Under the pieces are notes generated by a model, which worked only from the letters and a program-made list of their open reading frames with translations, was not told the origin of the DNA and did not search any database. Shown in pieces: positions 1 through 8,828 of a stretch of DNA of 64,000 bases (the first letter of the stretch is position 1; every line of letters begins with the position of its first letter). The stretch covers positions 1 through 64,000 of the forward strand of contig CAYSWA010000011.1 in assembly GCA_964434535.1 (NCBI GenBank). The letters are read 5' to 3'. Source of the DNA: SM23-32 sp964434535. Lineage in GTDB: Bacteria > Planctomycetota > Brocadiia > SM23-32. The position numbers were made by a program, and so were the translations under genes.

Positions 1-1415
1 TACTTGCCGATGCAGAACTGGCTGAAGATGCGGGTCAGGACGTCCTGGCTGGTGACACGGCCGCTGACCTCGCCGAGGGCCTCGGACGCTTCGCGCAGGT
101 TCACCGCCGCGAACTCGTAGCCGAGGCCCTCCTGCACCGCCCGCGCCGCCGCGGCCAGCTCCTCGCCCGCCCGCCTCAGTGCCAGCCGCTGGCGGGCGTT
201 GCAGAGGCAGTCCGCCGCCGACGCGTCGAGGCGTCCCTCCATGACCATCCGCCCGAGGGCCTCACGCAGCCCGTCCAGCCCCTCGCCGGTCAGGGCCGAG
301 GTGTGGAGCGCCTCGTAGGCGCGCTCGCGGAGTCCGAGCGCCTCTTCGTTCAGCTCGCGGGGGAGGTCGGCCTTGTTGACCGCGCAGAGGGTTCGCTCGC
401 GAGGCGCCTGGGTCGCCGCCAGGGCCGCCCGCTCCGCCGCGCCTGCTGGCCGCGAGCCGTCCAGCACGAGCACGATCAACTGCCCGGCCCCGATCTGCTC
501 CTGCGCGCGCCGGGCCGCCTCGGCGTCCGGACCGCTTGCTTCTTCGCCGAGGCCGGCGGTGTCGGTGATGCGGAAGAAGACGCCGCGGAGCTCGACCTCC
601 GCGTTGACGGCGTCCCGCGTGGTGCCGGGGCGCGCGCTCACAAGGGCGTGCTCGGCCCCGGCGAGCCGGTTGAGCAGGCTCGACTTGCCGGCGTTCGGCG
701 GGCCGCAGAGGACGACGTGGAGCGCCCCGTCCGGGGCGAGTTCGGCTCGGCCGGCGTGGGCGTGCTCCTCGAGCTCGGCGGCGAGGGCGCGGCAGCGGGC
801 GAGGAACTCGCCCTCCCCCACCAGCTCGATGCCGTGGGGGGCGAAGTCGAGCGCCGCCTCGGCGTCCGCGCGGAGCGCGGCCACCGCCTCGGCGAGCCGC
901 GCGCACTGACGGGCGAGGCCGCCCCCGAGCCGGCGGCCGGCGGCGAGCAGCTCGGCCTCGCTGCGGGCGCGGATGACCGAGAGCACGGCCTCGGCCTGGG
1001 CCAGGCCGAGCCGTCCGTTCACGAAAGCGCGGCGCGTGAACTCGCCCGGTTCGGCGAGGCGGAGCGCGCGGGGGCCGTGGGCCAGCAGGTCTTCCATCAG
1101 CAGGTCCAGCAGGGCCGGCGCGCCGGGCAGGTGGAACTCGACGACGTCCTCACGCGTGTAGGAGCGGGGCGCCCGCATCACGTAGAGGACGGCGGGCGCG
1201 CGCGTGCCGTGCCCGCTCAGGCGGACCGTGCCGGGCGTGGCCCGGTAGGCACCGGTCCAGTGCGCGCCGCGCGGATGCGGCTGGAAGCGGGACCGCGCGC
1301 AGTTCAGCGCCTCCGGCCCGCTCAGGCGGAGGATGCCGCGCAGGGCGCGCCCGCCGGGGCTGGCGATGGCGACGATGGTATCGGCGTCGTGGCTCGGCGT
1401 GGGACGGGCGGTCAT
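1..1415 (-). CDS. mnmE: tRNA uridine-5-carboxymethylaminomethyl modification GTPase MnmE
   Basis: MnmE is the GTPase that works with MnmG to install (carboxymethyl)aminomethyl groups at C5 of wobble uridine 34 in the cytoplasm. The 471-residue product starts MTARPTPSHD and ends in the family's C-terminal FCIGK, whose cysteine takes part in modification. Visible parts are the N-terminal folate-binding domain (about 1-120), a helical domain, and an inserted G domain with P-loop GPPNAGKSS near residue 240, DTAG and NKAD. Only the first two bases of the stop codon lie in the window, so the protein is complete. Its ATG overlaps the TGA of the upstream dehydrogenase in an ATGA arrangement, so the two are co-transcribed. 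Length fits the family (about 450-470). Confidence 0.95.
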   Translation of the reverse strand, partial: MTARPTPSHDADTIVAIASPGGRALRGILRLSGPEALNCARSRFQPHPRGAHWTGAYRATPGTVRLSGHGTRAPAVLYVMRAPRSYTREDVVEFHLPGAPALLDLLMEDLLAHGPRALRLAEPGEFTRRAFVNGRLGLAQAEAVLSVIRARSEAELLAAGRRLGGGLARQCARLAEAVAALRADAEAALDFAPHGIELVGEGEFLARCRALAAELEEHAHAGRAELAPDGALHVVLCGPPNAGKSSLLNRLAGAEHALVSARPGTTRDAVNAEVELRGVFFRITDTAGLGEEASGPDAEAARRAQEQIGAGQLIVLVLDGSRPAGAAERAALAATQAPRERTLCAVNKADLPRELNEEALGLRERAYEALHTSALTGEGLDGLREALGRMVMEGRLDASAADCLCNARQRLALRRAGEELAAAARAVQEGLGYEFAAVNLREASEALGEVSGRVTSQDVLTRIFSQFCIGK

Positions 1416-2725
1416 GCCTCGGGGTGTTTGATCTCGCTGCGGGAGAGCAGGAACCGCTCGGCCTCGGTGCACCAGGCGCCGCCGGCGGCCTCGACCCGCT
1501 CGGCGAGGCCGCTGAAGACGGTCTTGAGCGGCTCGTCGGTCTCTTCGGCGCGGCGGGCCAGCTCTTCGAGCGGGGTCAGCGGCATGCGCAGGTGGGTGTA
1601 GATGAGCTTCTTGCCGCCGGGGATGTCGGGCAGCTGGAGGATGGTCTGCGCGGCGGCGTCGAGCCCGCCGACGTGGGTGACCATGCCGGCGGGGTTGATG
1701 CGGCCCTCGCTCATGAGGCGGAGGGCGATGCGCATGTCCTCGGTGTTGCCGCCGCTGGTGCCGACGATGTGGTGGCCCTCGTAGTGCACGTCGTAGAAGT
1801 TGAGCGGGGCGGTGAAGTCCTTGCGCGAGGGCCCGGCGAAGAAGTTGAGGCATCCGTTGCGCCCGAGCATGGCGTCGGCCTGCCGCACGAGCGCCTCGGC
1901 GGGGTAGAAGACGAACACGTCATCCATCATCTCGCGGTCGGTCAGGTCGCTGACGTAGTCGGCGACGGCCGCGTTCTGATCCTCCCCTCCGAGCGGGTGG
2001 GGGTTGAGATAGGTGAGTTCGACGCCTTCCTCGGCGGCCGCTTCGGGCGGGAAGAGGCGGCGGGCGCGGGCCAGGCGGGCCTCGTCCACATCGGTCACCA
2101 GCAGCCGTGCGGGCCGGCGGGGGCCGTGGAGGGCGAAGTCGATCGCCGCGAGGCCCATCGGGCCGGCGGCGGCGAGCAGGGCGCAGTTGCCGCCCTCGCG
2201 GATGCCCATCTCGTGCGCGTAGGCCCCCTGGGGGAAGTGATACTGCGCCCTGAACGCCCCCACGATGCACGACATCGGCTCGGCGAGCGACGCCTTGAAG
2301 AACGCATCGCCTTCGTAGGGAAGCAGGCAGTCCATGATCATCACTTCGGCGGGGATGAGCACGCGGGTGGCGTTGCCGCCGATGAACCGGTAGGAGTAGC
2401 CGGGCGAGTCGAGCTTGCCCTGGTAGTTCAGCGCGGGCTGGATGGCGTACATCTGGCCCGGCTCGAAGCGGTCGGCCCAGCGCGCGCCGACCCTGAGCAG
2501 GCGGCCGGCGAACTCGTGGCCGAGGATGGCCGGGTTGCGCTCGACGTCGTCCGGCACGCGCTTGTGCTCGGGGCCCTGCTCGGCCGCCTTGTGGGAGGAC
2601 ATGCAGATGCTGTTGGTCACCACCTCGGCCAGGATCTCGTCGTCGCGCGGCTCGGCGAGCTCGAAGCTCTCCAGGCGGAGGTCCCGCTTCCCGTAGATCC
2701 TCAACGCGGTGGTGGCAACCGGCAT
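1412..2725 (-). CDS. Zinc-type medium-chain dehydrogenase, sorbose-1-phosphate-reductase-like
   Basis: This 437-residue protein belongs to the zinc-binding medium-chain alcohol dehydrogenase superfamily. The N-terminal GroES-like half carries ILGHEF (near residue 68), the usual metal-site region, and the centre has a Rossmann nucleotide-binding stretch LLAAAGPMGLAAIDFA. Two unusually long inserts and the overall layout recall the SorE/YggP group that oxidises or reduces sugar phosphates or polyols, but the substrate cannot be read from sequence. An AAGGAG ribosome-binding site precedes the ATG and a TTGCCC-16-TATAAT promoter lies just upstream. The stop overlaps the mnmE start by 4 bases. Family assignment is firm; the sugar-alcohol role is inference. 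Confidence 0.75.
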   Translation of the reverse strand: MPVATTALRIYGKRDLRLESFELAEPRDDEILAEVVTNSICMSSHKAAEQGPEHKRVPDDVERNPAILGHEFAGRLLRVGARWADRFEPGQMYAIQPALNYQGKLDSPGYSYRFIGGNATRVLIPAEVMIMDCLLPYEGDAFFKASLAEPMSCIVGAFRAQYHFPQGAYAHEMGIREGGNCALLAAAGPMGLAAIDFALHGPRRPARLLVTDVDEARLARARRLFPPEAAAEEGVELTYLNPHPLGGEDQNAAVADYVSDLTDREMMDDVFVFYPAEALVRQADAMLGRNGCLNFFAGPSRKDFTAPLNFYDVHYEGHHIVGTSGGNTEDMRIALRLMSEGRINPAGMVTHVGGLDAAAQTILQLPDIPGGKKLIYTHLRMPLTPLEELARRAEETDEPLKTVFSGLAERVEAAGGAWCTEAERFLLSRSEIKHPEA

Positions 2726-2756
2726 GCGCGGCTCCTTCGAGGGATGGCGAAGGGCG

Positions 2757-2784
2757 ATTATACCCCGGCGGGGCGGGTGGGCAA
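2757..2784 (-). promoter_or_regulatory. Sigma-70-type promoter of the dehydrogenase-mnmE operon
   Basis: On the minus strand TTGCCC (2784-2779) and TATAAT (2762-2757) are separated by 16 bases. The predicted start near 2750 gives a leader of about 25 bases before the dehydrogenase ATG. Confidence 0.6.
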
Positions 2785-2827
2785 ACCGCCGGCGACGAGA
2801 CGGAGCGGCGGGGCCGCGGCGGGTGCG

Positions 2828-3154
2828 TCAACGCACGAAGAAATCGTCCTGGAACTCGTCCTCGCGCAGCGAGAAGGCCAGCTCGCAGTGGCCGAGCTGG
2901 ATCACGTCGCCGTCCTCGAGCTTGCGGCGCCTGGTGAACTGGTCGTTGACGCGCGTGCCGTTATGGCTCGCGCAGTCGACCAGCCAGAACAGGTCGCCGT
3001 CGTGGTCGATGCGGCAGTGCCTGCGCGAGACGGACTTCTGCTCGATGGCCAGGTCGTTGTCCTCGGAGCGGCCGATGGTGAAGGAGCCGAGCTTGCCCAG
3101 GCCGACCGTCTCGCCGGCGCGCGGGCCGCTGTTGATCTTCAGCTCGGCTTTCAT
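2828..3154 (-). CDS. Stand-alone FHA-domain protein
   Basis: This 108-residue protein is a single forkhead-associated domain, which binds phosphothreonine peptides. The canonical residues are visible: the IGRSEDND strand-loop, SRRH near residue 43 and the HNGTRVN turn. There is no signal peptide or membrane segment, so it is cytoplasmic. It is the last gene of an operon with one kinase-like pseudoenzyme and two kinases, and its natural ligands are probably their phosphorylated products. The short length suits an adaptor or inhibitor module similar in size to GarA-type FHA proteins, though no N-terminal phosphorylation tail is present. Confidence 0.85.
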   Translation of the reverse strand: MKAELKINSGPRAGETVGLGKLGSFTIGRSEDNDLAIEQKSVSRRHCRIDHDGDLFWLVDCASHNGTRVNDQFTRRRKLEDGDVIQLGHCELAFSLREDEFQDDFFVR

Positions 3155-3183
3155 GGTGCGCCTCGGGTCAGCCCGGCGGGACC

Positions 3184-4419
3184 TCAGAGCCCGGCGGCGG
3201 CGGCCGCCCCGTCCAGGGCTTCCCGCATCTCTGCGGGGCTGCCGTACCGCTCGTAGTCGGACATGGCCTGCTTGATGACGGCGCAGATGCTTTCGGGCAC
3301 GGCCGGGTTGAGGCGGCGCGGGTCCTCGCAGACGCGGTCGAAGGCCGTCGAGAGCTTGTCGGCCGGCAGCGCGTCGCCGAACGGGGCCTGGGCGCAGAGC
3401 ATGTAGTAGAGGACGGCGCCGGCGCCGAAGACGTCGGCCTTCTGGTCGGCCACGACGGGGTAGGCGATCAGCTCGGGCGCCGCGAAGGCCGGCTCGACGC
3501 GGAGGCTGCCGTCCATGACGCGGGTAACCTGCGCGTCCTCGCGGCCGGTGAGCGGCTTGACCAGGTCGAAGTCAGTCATCTTCACACGCAGCCCCTGGCG
3601 CACGATAACGTTATCGGGCCGCACGGCGCGGAAGACGACCTGCTGCTCGAAGGCGTACTGGAGCGCCAGGAGGACCTGGCGGATGATGTGGAGCGCGCTG
3701 GTCAGGTCGAGCGGTTCGCCCTTGCGCGCGACGACCGTGCCCAGGTCCACGCCCTCCACGTATTCCATCACCACGAAGTACCAGTCCTCCAGGCGGCCGC
3801 CTTTGTGGACTCGGACGAAGTTGGGATGGCGCAGTTGGGCGGCGTGCTTGGCGCCCCGGATGAAGCGGTTCTGGTCCTCGATGGTGACCCTGGCGAGCTG
3901 TTTGAGGACTTTGACGGCGACGGGCCGGCCCTCCTCGTCGGTGCCGCGGAAGATCACCGACGTCTCGCCGTTGAAGATGACCTCCCCCAGCTTGCAGCCG
4001 GCCAGCTCGGTGCCGGCGAGGGTGGCGGCCTGCTGGTATGCCTGCTCGGCCTCATCCTGCGTGCCGAGCTGCGGCAACGCGCCGCCCCCTGCCCGGCCGG
4101 CGGGCGCGCGGGGGAAGACGACCACCAGCTCGTTGTTGCCCACGATGATGTGGTCGCCGTGCGAGAGAGGCTGTTTGCCCTGGACCAGCTCTCCGTTGAC
4201 GCGCGTGCCGTTGCGGCTGCTCAGGTCCTCAACAAAGAGCTGGCCGCCGTCGTAGGTGAACTGGCAGTGGCGGCGGGAGAGTTGGGTGTCGGGGATCTTG
4301 ATCTTGCAGAAGGCGCCTCGTCCCAGCCAGATGGGCTCATCCTCGTCGGTGGGCGGGATCTCGAACTCGAACCCCGCCTGACGGCCGACTTCAACGCGGA
4401 GCCGAGGGTTCATGCCCAT
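3184..4419 (-). CDS. FHA-domain protein with C-terminal pseudokinase domain
   Basis: This 411-residue protein has an N-terminal FHA domain (about 5-102; LGRG, SRRH at 48-51, RNGTRVNG at 69-76) joined by a linker to a Hanks-type kinase fold (about 145-405). The ATP lysine is present (VAVK, Lys170) but the catalytic loop reads FRAVRPDNV (263-271), so the HRD aspartate is replaced by alanine and the following lysine by arginine. The DFG motif reads DFD (283-285). Losing the catalytic Asp predicts an inactive pseudokinase that scaffolds or regulates the neighbouring kinases. An in-frame internal ATG at codon 3 is an equally good start. The operon runs from the kinase-FHA gene through the kinase to this gene. 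Confidence 0.85.
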   Translation of the reverse strand: MGMNPRLRVEVGRQAGFEFEIPPTDEDEPIWLGRGAFCKIKIPDTQLSRRHCQFTYDGGQLFVEDLSSRNGTRVNGELVQGKQPLSHGDHIIVGNNELVVVFPRAPAGRAGGGALPQLGTQDEAEQAYQQAATLAGTELAGCKLGEVIFNGETSVIFRGTDEEGRPVAVKVLKQLARVTIEDQNRFIRGAKHAAQLRHPNFVRVHKGGRLEDWYFVVMEYVEGVDLGTVVARKGEPLDLTSALHIIRQVLLALQYAFEQQVVFRAVRPDNVIVRQGLRVKMTDFDLVKPLTGREDAQVTRVMDGSLRVEPAFAAPELIAYPVVADQKADVFGAGAVLYYMLCAQAPFGDALPADKLSTAFDRVCEDPRRLNPAVPESICAVIKQAMSDYERYGSPAEMREALDGAAAAAGL

Positions 4420-4450
4420 TCCTTCCGTGCCGGCGCACTCGGGGGGCCGC

Positions 4451-5320
4451 TCAAGCCAGCCGCGAGACGGCGATGTCGACGGCCGCCTTCAGGCCCTCCA
4501 TCACGTCCCGCATAGTCTTATAACGCAAGCGCCGTTCCTTTGCAATGCACTTGCCCACCACCTGCTCCAGCTCCTCGGGCAGCTCCGGGGCCACCTGCCG
4601 CAGGGACGGCGGCTCGACGTTCAAGTGCTCCTGCATCCGCTTGCCGCGGTCCGAAGCGCGCGGAAAGGGGTGCTGCCCGGTGAGCAGCTCGAAGATCGAG
4701 ACCCCGAAGGAGTAGATGTCCGCCCGCGCGTCGACCGGCTGGCTGCGGATCTGCTCGGGGGCCATGTAGCTGGCGGTGCCGGCCCGCGCCACCACGGTGC
4801 GCGCCTTCAGGCTGGCGGGAATGGTCAGCCCGAAGTCGATGATCTTCGCCGTGCCCTCCGCGCTGTAGAGCACGTTCTTGGGGCAGAAGTCCCGGTGGAT
4901 GAGCCCCTCCTCGTGGATGTAGCGCAGCCCCGCCCCCATCTGCATCGCCAGGTCGAAGCGTCGGTCCCTGAGCTCGGGCGACTCCACGGCGATCAGCGTG
5001 GCCAGGTTCGGCCCGTCCACGTACTCCATCACGATGTAGTACTCTTCGCGGCGGCCCTGCCCGTAATCGAGGGTCTTGATCACGTTGGGATGGTCCAGCC
5101 CGAGGGCTATCTTGCCCTCCTCGGCCGCGAAGAGCCGGCGGAACAGGGCGAGCGTCTGCACCGACTGCGCCGTGAGGATCTTCATGGCGTAGATGCGGCC
5201 CGTATCGGGATGGCGCACCTTCCAGACGGTGCTCATCCCGCCGCTCGCCACTTGCTCCAGCAGCTCGTAGCCGCCGTAGCGGCCCTTACGGCCGGAGAGG
5301 AAGTCCAGGATCCTGGCCAT
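4451..5320 (-). CDS. Serine/threonine protein kinase (Hanks type)
   Basis: This is a compact 289-residue soluble kinase. The glycine loop reads VASGGMSTVWK, the ATP lysine is in YAMKIL (Lys47), HRD is intact at 142-144, DFG at 162-164 and APE at 187-189, so catalysis is expected. The lysine usually two residues after the catalytic Asp (HRDLKPEN) is a cysteine here (HRDFCPKN), an uncommon change that may lower or tune activity. It lacks a transmembrane sensor and C-terminal extracellular domain, unlike PknB. It lies between the pseudokinase-FHA and kinase-FHA genes and is the most likely active kinase of the set. Confidence 0.9.
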   Translation of the reverse strand: MARILDFLSGRKGRYGGYELLEQVASGGMSTVWKVRHPDTGRIYAMKILTAQSVQTLALFRRLFAAEEGKIALGLDHPNVIKTLDYGQGRREEYYIVMEYVDGPNLATLIAVESPELRDRRFDLAMQMGAGLRYIHEEGLIHRDFCPKNVLYSAEGTAKIIDFGLTIPASLKARTVVARAGTASYMAPEQIRSQPVDARADIYSFGVSIFELLTGQHPFPRASDRGKRMQEHLNVEPPSLRQVAPELPEELEQVVGKCIAKERRLRYKTMRDVMEGLKAAVDIAVSRLA

Positions 5321-5444
5321 CGGTGTTGCGCACGCCTCCGTCGCCGGTCTTCTGGCGGGCAGTGGGGCGCGGCGCCTCGCGCCGGGCGCGCAGGCGCCCC
5401 CTGGGGATGCCGGGCGACCGCACGGGCCGCCGGCGCGGGCGCGC

Positions 5445-6809
5445 CTACTCCTCCTGGCCGGGCAGGAAGGTGTAGATACGCGTGGTGCCCAGCCGGAGCC
5501 GGTCGCCGGGGCGAAGCTCTGCGCTCTCGACGCGCTGACCGTTGACGAACGTGCCGTTGCTGCTGCCCAGGTCCTCCACGCGGATCGACAGGCCCTCCTT
5601 GCTCATGGCGCAGTGCTTGCGGGAGACGGCCGGATCCATCAGGATCACGTCGCTCACGTCCGGGTCGCGCCCGATGTTCAGGCTCTGGCCGTCGTGGATG
5701 ACGAAGAAGCTGCCGCTGCGGCGGTCCTTCCAGATGAAGAACGGGCTGACGGCGGGGCTGGCCACGAGGCCGCTGGCCACGGAGGTCGGCTCGCCGACCG
5801 GTTCGGGTTCGGCCGCTGCGACGGCCCCCTCCTGCTCGGCCAGCATCAGCTCCTCGTCCAGCACGGCGCGCACCTGGGCCGTCTCGGAGCCGGAGACCGG
5901 CTCGCTCTCCGTCTCGGCGGCGGGGATCGGCTCAGTCGGCGCGGTCGGGGTCACGCGGGTGAAGGTGCGCCCCAGCAGCATGGCGCTGGCCAGCTCGACG
6001 ACGACCTCGCCGGGGCTGGTGAAGCCGCCCTCGGTCAGCAGCCGCCGCACCACCTCGGCCGCGTGCACGCTGACCCCCGCCTCGGCGGTGGTGAGCCGGG
6101 GATAGGCCACGCGCATCAGATCCTCGCGGTAGTCCTCCAGCGACTCGTCCTCGCCCTGCTCGCGCACCTCGACGCCGAGCATGCGGAGCATCAGGACGGC
6201 GAGCCCCACGAAGTCCTCCTCCAGCTTCATGGTGCTCGCCCTCTTGCCCTTGGTGCGCAGCAGGTCCTCGGCGGTGACCCACTCGTCCTCGACGACCTCC
6301 TCGCCTTCCTCAACGGGCTCGAACTGGGTAACCTCAGGCGGGTCTTCGATGAACGCCTTGATGGCGAAGTCGCTGAGCTTGACCTTCTCCTCGGAGACCA
6401 CGAACACGTTCTGCGGTTTCAGGTCGCCGTGGCAGTAGCCCATGTCGCGCGCCTTGTCCAGCGCCTGGGCGCTCTGGCGGATGTAGAGGACGGCCTGCTC
6501 TTCGCTGAGGCGCCCCTGCTGGCGGAGCTTCTCCTCCAGCGTGGGGCAGTCCATCCGTTCCATCGCCACGTAGAGCCGCCCGTCCTGCTCGCCGCCCTCG
6601 TAGAGCCTCACCGCCGAGGGGTGCTCGATGCTTTTCAGCCCCGCCAGCGCCCGCACCAGCCCCTCACGCTCCTCGGGTTCGTCCGGCACCGCCTCGTCCT
6701 TGAGGACTTTCACCACGCAGCGCTGCTGGCCATCGCTGGCTGAATACGTCACGGTGTACGGCCCGGTGCCAAGCTCTTCCCGGAGCTTGAATCGGCCGAT
6801 CTGCTCCAT
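5445..6809 (-). CDS. Kinase-like protein with C-terminal FHA domain
   Basis: This 454-residue protein has the reverse domain order of its neighbour: an N-terminal kinase domain (about 5-275), an acidic Pro/Glu-rich linker and a C-terminal FHA domain (about 365-450; IGRDPDVSD, SRKH, SSNGTFVNG). The ATP lysine is VVK (Lys34). The catalytic loop HGDLKPQNV (127-135) keeps Asp, Lys and Asn, but DFG is DFA (147-149), so activity is uncertain. It is the first gene of the operon, behind a TTGACT-16-TACCAT promoter. The 124-base gap to the next gene is longer than elsewhere in the operon. Confidence 0.85.
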   Translation of the reverse strand: MEQIGRFKLREELGTGPYTVTYSASDGQQRCVVKVLKDEAVPDEPEEREGLVRALAGLKSIEHPSAVRLYEGGEQDGRLYVAMERMDCPTLEEKLRQQGRLSEEQAVLYIRQSAQALDKARDMGYCHGDLKPQNVFVVSEEKVKLSDFAIKAFIEDPPEVTQFEPVEEGEEVVEDEWVTAEDLLRTKGKRASTMKLEEDFVGLAVLMLRMLGVEVREQGEDESLEDYREDLMRVAYPRLTTAEAGVSVHAAEVVRRLLTEGGFTSPGEVVVELASAMLLGRTFTRVTPTAPTEPIPAAETESEPVSGSETAQVRAVLDEELMLAEQEGAVAAAEPEPVGEPTSVASGLVASPAVSPFFIWKDRRSGSFFVIHDGQSLNIGRDPDVSDVILMDPAVSRKHCAMSKEGLSIRVEDLGSSNGTFVNGQRVESAELRPGDRLRLGTTRIYTFLPGQEE

Positions 6810-6866
6810 GTTCCTCTCCCCTTTGACGGCAGCGTCCAGACCTTCACAAGTTTGCCAGGCGCCTAC

Positions 6867-6894
6867 ATGGTAGCGGTTTCGCCCCTCAAGTCAA
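6867..6894 (-). promoter_or_regulatory. Promoter of the FHA/kinase operon
   Basis: Minus-strand TTGACT (6894-6889) and TACCAT (6872-6867) are spaced by 16 bases, about 57 bases upstream of the first kinase-like gene. Confidence 0.5.
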
Positions 6895-6922
6895 CTCACT
6901 TTCGGGCGCCGCCCTCCGTCGC

Positions 6923-8701
6923 TCACCCGGCGCCTCCCGCAGCCGCGCTCCAGGCCAGCGCCGCCAGGGCGACGAGGTAGAACTGGGCGTCCACGGCCAG
7001 CTCCGACACCTCCCCGCGCAGCACGCCGCTGCGCTTCGCCAAGGCGAAGCAGCCCAGCGCCGCCGGCACGGCCGCCAGCAGCGGCAGGCAGTAGTCCGTC
7101 GTCCAGCCGGCCAGGCAGCCCGCGCCCGCCAGCACGGCCGCAACCAGCACGATCAGGCCGTAGAGGACCTTCTGCGCGACCCTCGGCCCGAGCACGCCGG
7201 CCAGCGTCTCGCGCCCGACGATCTTGTCCGCCCGCACGTCTAACAGCTCCAGGGCGAGCGTCCGCTGGAAAGCCGCCGCGAAGGCCACGGCGAACGCCAC
7301 CGCTGCCGCCCGCCACGGCAGGGGCGCGCCGGGCGCGGCCAGCGCCGGCACCAACGCCGCCAGGCTCGCCCAGGCCAGCCCCACGAACAGCTCCTTGGAG
7401 CCGGGCAGTTGCTCCAGGCTGCGGAAGCCGAGGCGCCGGGTCAACCTGCCGGGCAGCGGCACCCGGTACGTCAGCCCGCCGGCCGAGCCGAGCGCGATCA
7501 GGCCGAACGCCACCCAACCCAGGAAGTGGGCCAGGAACAGCGCCAGCACGGAGCTGCACACGCCCAGAAGCAGCAGCGCCCCCTCGTTGGCCATGAAGAA
7601 GCCGGCCCGGTCGGGCTCGCTCAGGTAGAGCGCGCCGCGCCGCCCGTACTGGTTGAGCAACTGCTGGCCGAGCACGAAGAAGAAGGCCACCGCCATGCAG
7701 GCCCCCACCATCGGGTGGCGGGGGCTGAGCAGCAGCGCGCAGGCGAAGCTCAGGGCCGCCGCCGCGCCCGCCGCGTAGACGTTGGCGTTGACAAGGCCCC
7801 GCACGAAGGTGAGCGCCCAGTAACGCAGGGGTCGGGTGCGGCGCCTGTGCTCGTCCTCCAGCCGCCGCATCACCCGCCGGATCATCCAGTTCGGGGTGCT
7901 GGCGCCCGCGGTGAGCCCGACGCGCTCGTGGCTCAGCATGGCGTTCAGGTCCAGCTCCGCGTCGGTCTCCACGTGGAAGGTGGGCGTGCCGGTGGCGGCG
8001 CTGATCTGGGCCAGGCGGCGCGTGTTGGCGCTGTGCAGGCCGCCGACCACGATCATGGCTTCCACGCGCCCGGCCAGCTCGCGCACCTCGGCCTGGCGCT
8101 GCTCGGTGGAGCGGCAGACCGTCTCGAAGGCGCGGCACTCGGGGTAGCGGGCCCGCATCCTCTCGGCGGTCCGGCGGAAGACCTCCTGGTCCTGGGTCGT
8201 CTGCGCCACCACGACGACCCGCTCGGCGTCGGGCAGCTCGTCCACCTCCCCCGGCCCGCTGATGACGCGCCCCTCGGCGCCGGCGTAGCTGAGCACGGCG
8301 TCGACCTCGGCGTGGCCGGCGTCGCCCACCACCACGCACATGTAGCCCTGGGCCGCGTACTCCTCGACGATCTTCTGGACCCTGCGCACGTGGGGGCAGG
8401 TGGCGTCCAGCAGGACCGCGGCCCGCCGGCGCAGCTGCTCCTGACCGCTGCCGGAGAGCCCGTGCGCCCTGACCACGGCCGTCCCGCCGGCCCAGTCGGA
8501 GCCTTCCTCGTCGGTCAGGACGCCCCTGTCCTCCAGCACGCGGAGCACCTGGCGGTTGTGGATCAGGGGGCCCTGGATGCGGATCGGGGACGGCCAGGCC
8601 GGCTGATCGGCGGCCCTGAGCACCATGCGCACGGCGCGCCGGACGCCCATGCAGAAGCCGGCCGTGTCGGCCAGAATGATCTCGAAGCGTTTGCGCGCCA
8701 T
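6923..8701 (-). CDS. ispH: IspH (HMBPP reductase) fused to a UbiA-like prenyltransferase domain
   Basis: The N-terminal half (about 5-285) is 4-hydroxy-3-methylbut-2-enyl diphosphate reductase, the last step of the MEP isoprenoid pathway. The three [4Fe-4S] cysteines (Cys17 in GFCMGV, Cys102 in DATCPHV, Cys196), the substrate histidines (GPLIHN, VRAHG, GHAEV with the catalytic Glu) and SANTRRL are all present. Residues about 300-590 form a polytopic membrane domain resembling UbiA prenyltransferases. The second Asp motif is recognisable (LLDVRADKIVGRETLAG), but the first, normally NDxxD, reads NQYGR with a later EPDRAG. ATG at 8701 begins MARKRFEII at the family's normal N-terminus and sits about 43 bases after a strong promoter; an upstream in-frame ATG lies before that promoter and was rejected. 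Prenyl acceptor unknown. Confidence 0.88.
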   Translation of the reverse strand: MARKRFEIILADTAGFCMGVRRAVRMVLRAADQPAWPSPIRIQGPLIHNRQVLRVLEDRGVLTDEEGSDWAGGTAVVRAHGLSGSGQEQLRRRAAVLLDATCPHVRRVQKIVEEYAAQGYMCVVVGDAGHAEVDAVLSYAGAEGRVISGPGEVDELPDAERVVVVAQTTQDQEVFRRTAERMRARYPECRAFETVCRSTEQRQAEVRELAGRVEAMIVVGGLHSANTRRLAQISAATGTPTFHVETDAELDLNAMLSHERVGLTAGASTPNWMIRRVMRRLEDEHRRRTRPLRYWALTFVRGLVNANVYAAGAAAALSFACALLLSPRHPMVGACMAVAFFFVLGQQLLNQYGRRGALYLSEPDRAGFFMANEGALLLLGVCSSVLALFLAHFLGWVAFGLIALGSAGGLTYRVPLPGRLTRRLGFRSLEQLPGSKELFVGLAWASLAALVPALAAPGAPLPWRAAAVAFAVAFAAAFQRTLALELLDVRADKIVGRETLAGVLGPRVAQKVLYGLIVLVAAVLAGAGCLAGWTTDYCLPLLAAVPAALGCFALAKRSGVLRGEVSELAVDAQFYLVALAALAWSAAAGGAG

Positions 8702-8750
8702 GGTGGGGCAGGACTCTTCCCGTTGCGGAACGGAGGGCAAACCGTTAAGA

Positions 8751-8779
8751 ATTATAGCTGTGGCGCCTCCGGCCCGCAA
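8751..8779 (-). promoter_or_regulatory. Promoter of the ispH-ubiA fusion gene
   Basis: Minus-strand TTGCGG (8779-8774), a 17-base spacer and a perfect TATAAT (8756-8751). The position fixes the ispH start at 8701. Confidence 0.7.
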
Positions 8780-8828
8780 AAGGGCGCGGCTCGGCGGCCG
8801 CCACGTCCTCTCCTCACGGGTGCTCGCC

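Noticed and set aside
303..1601. Long plus-strand frame opposite mnmE
   Set aside because: The minus-strand mnmE carries all family motifs from start to FCIGK; the opposite frame has none.
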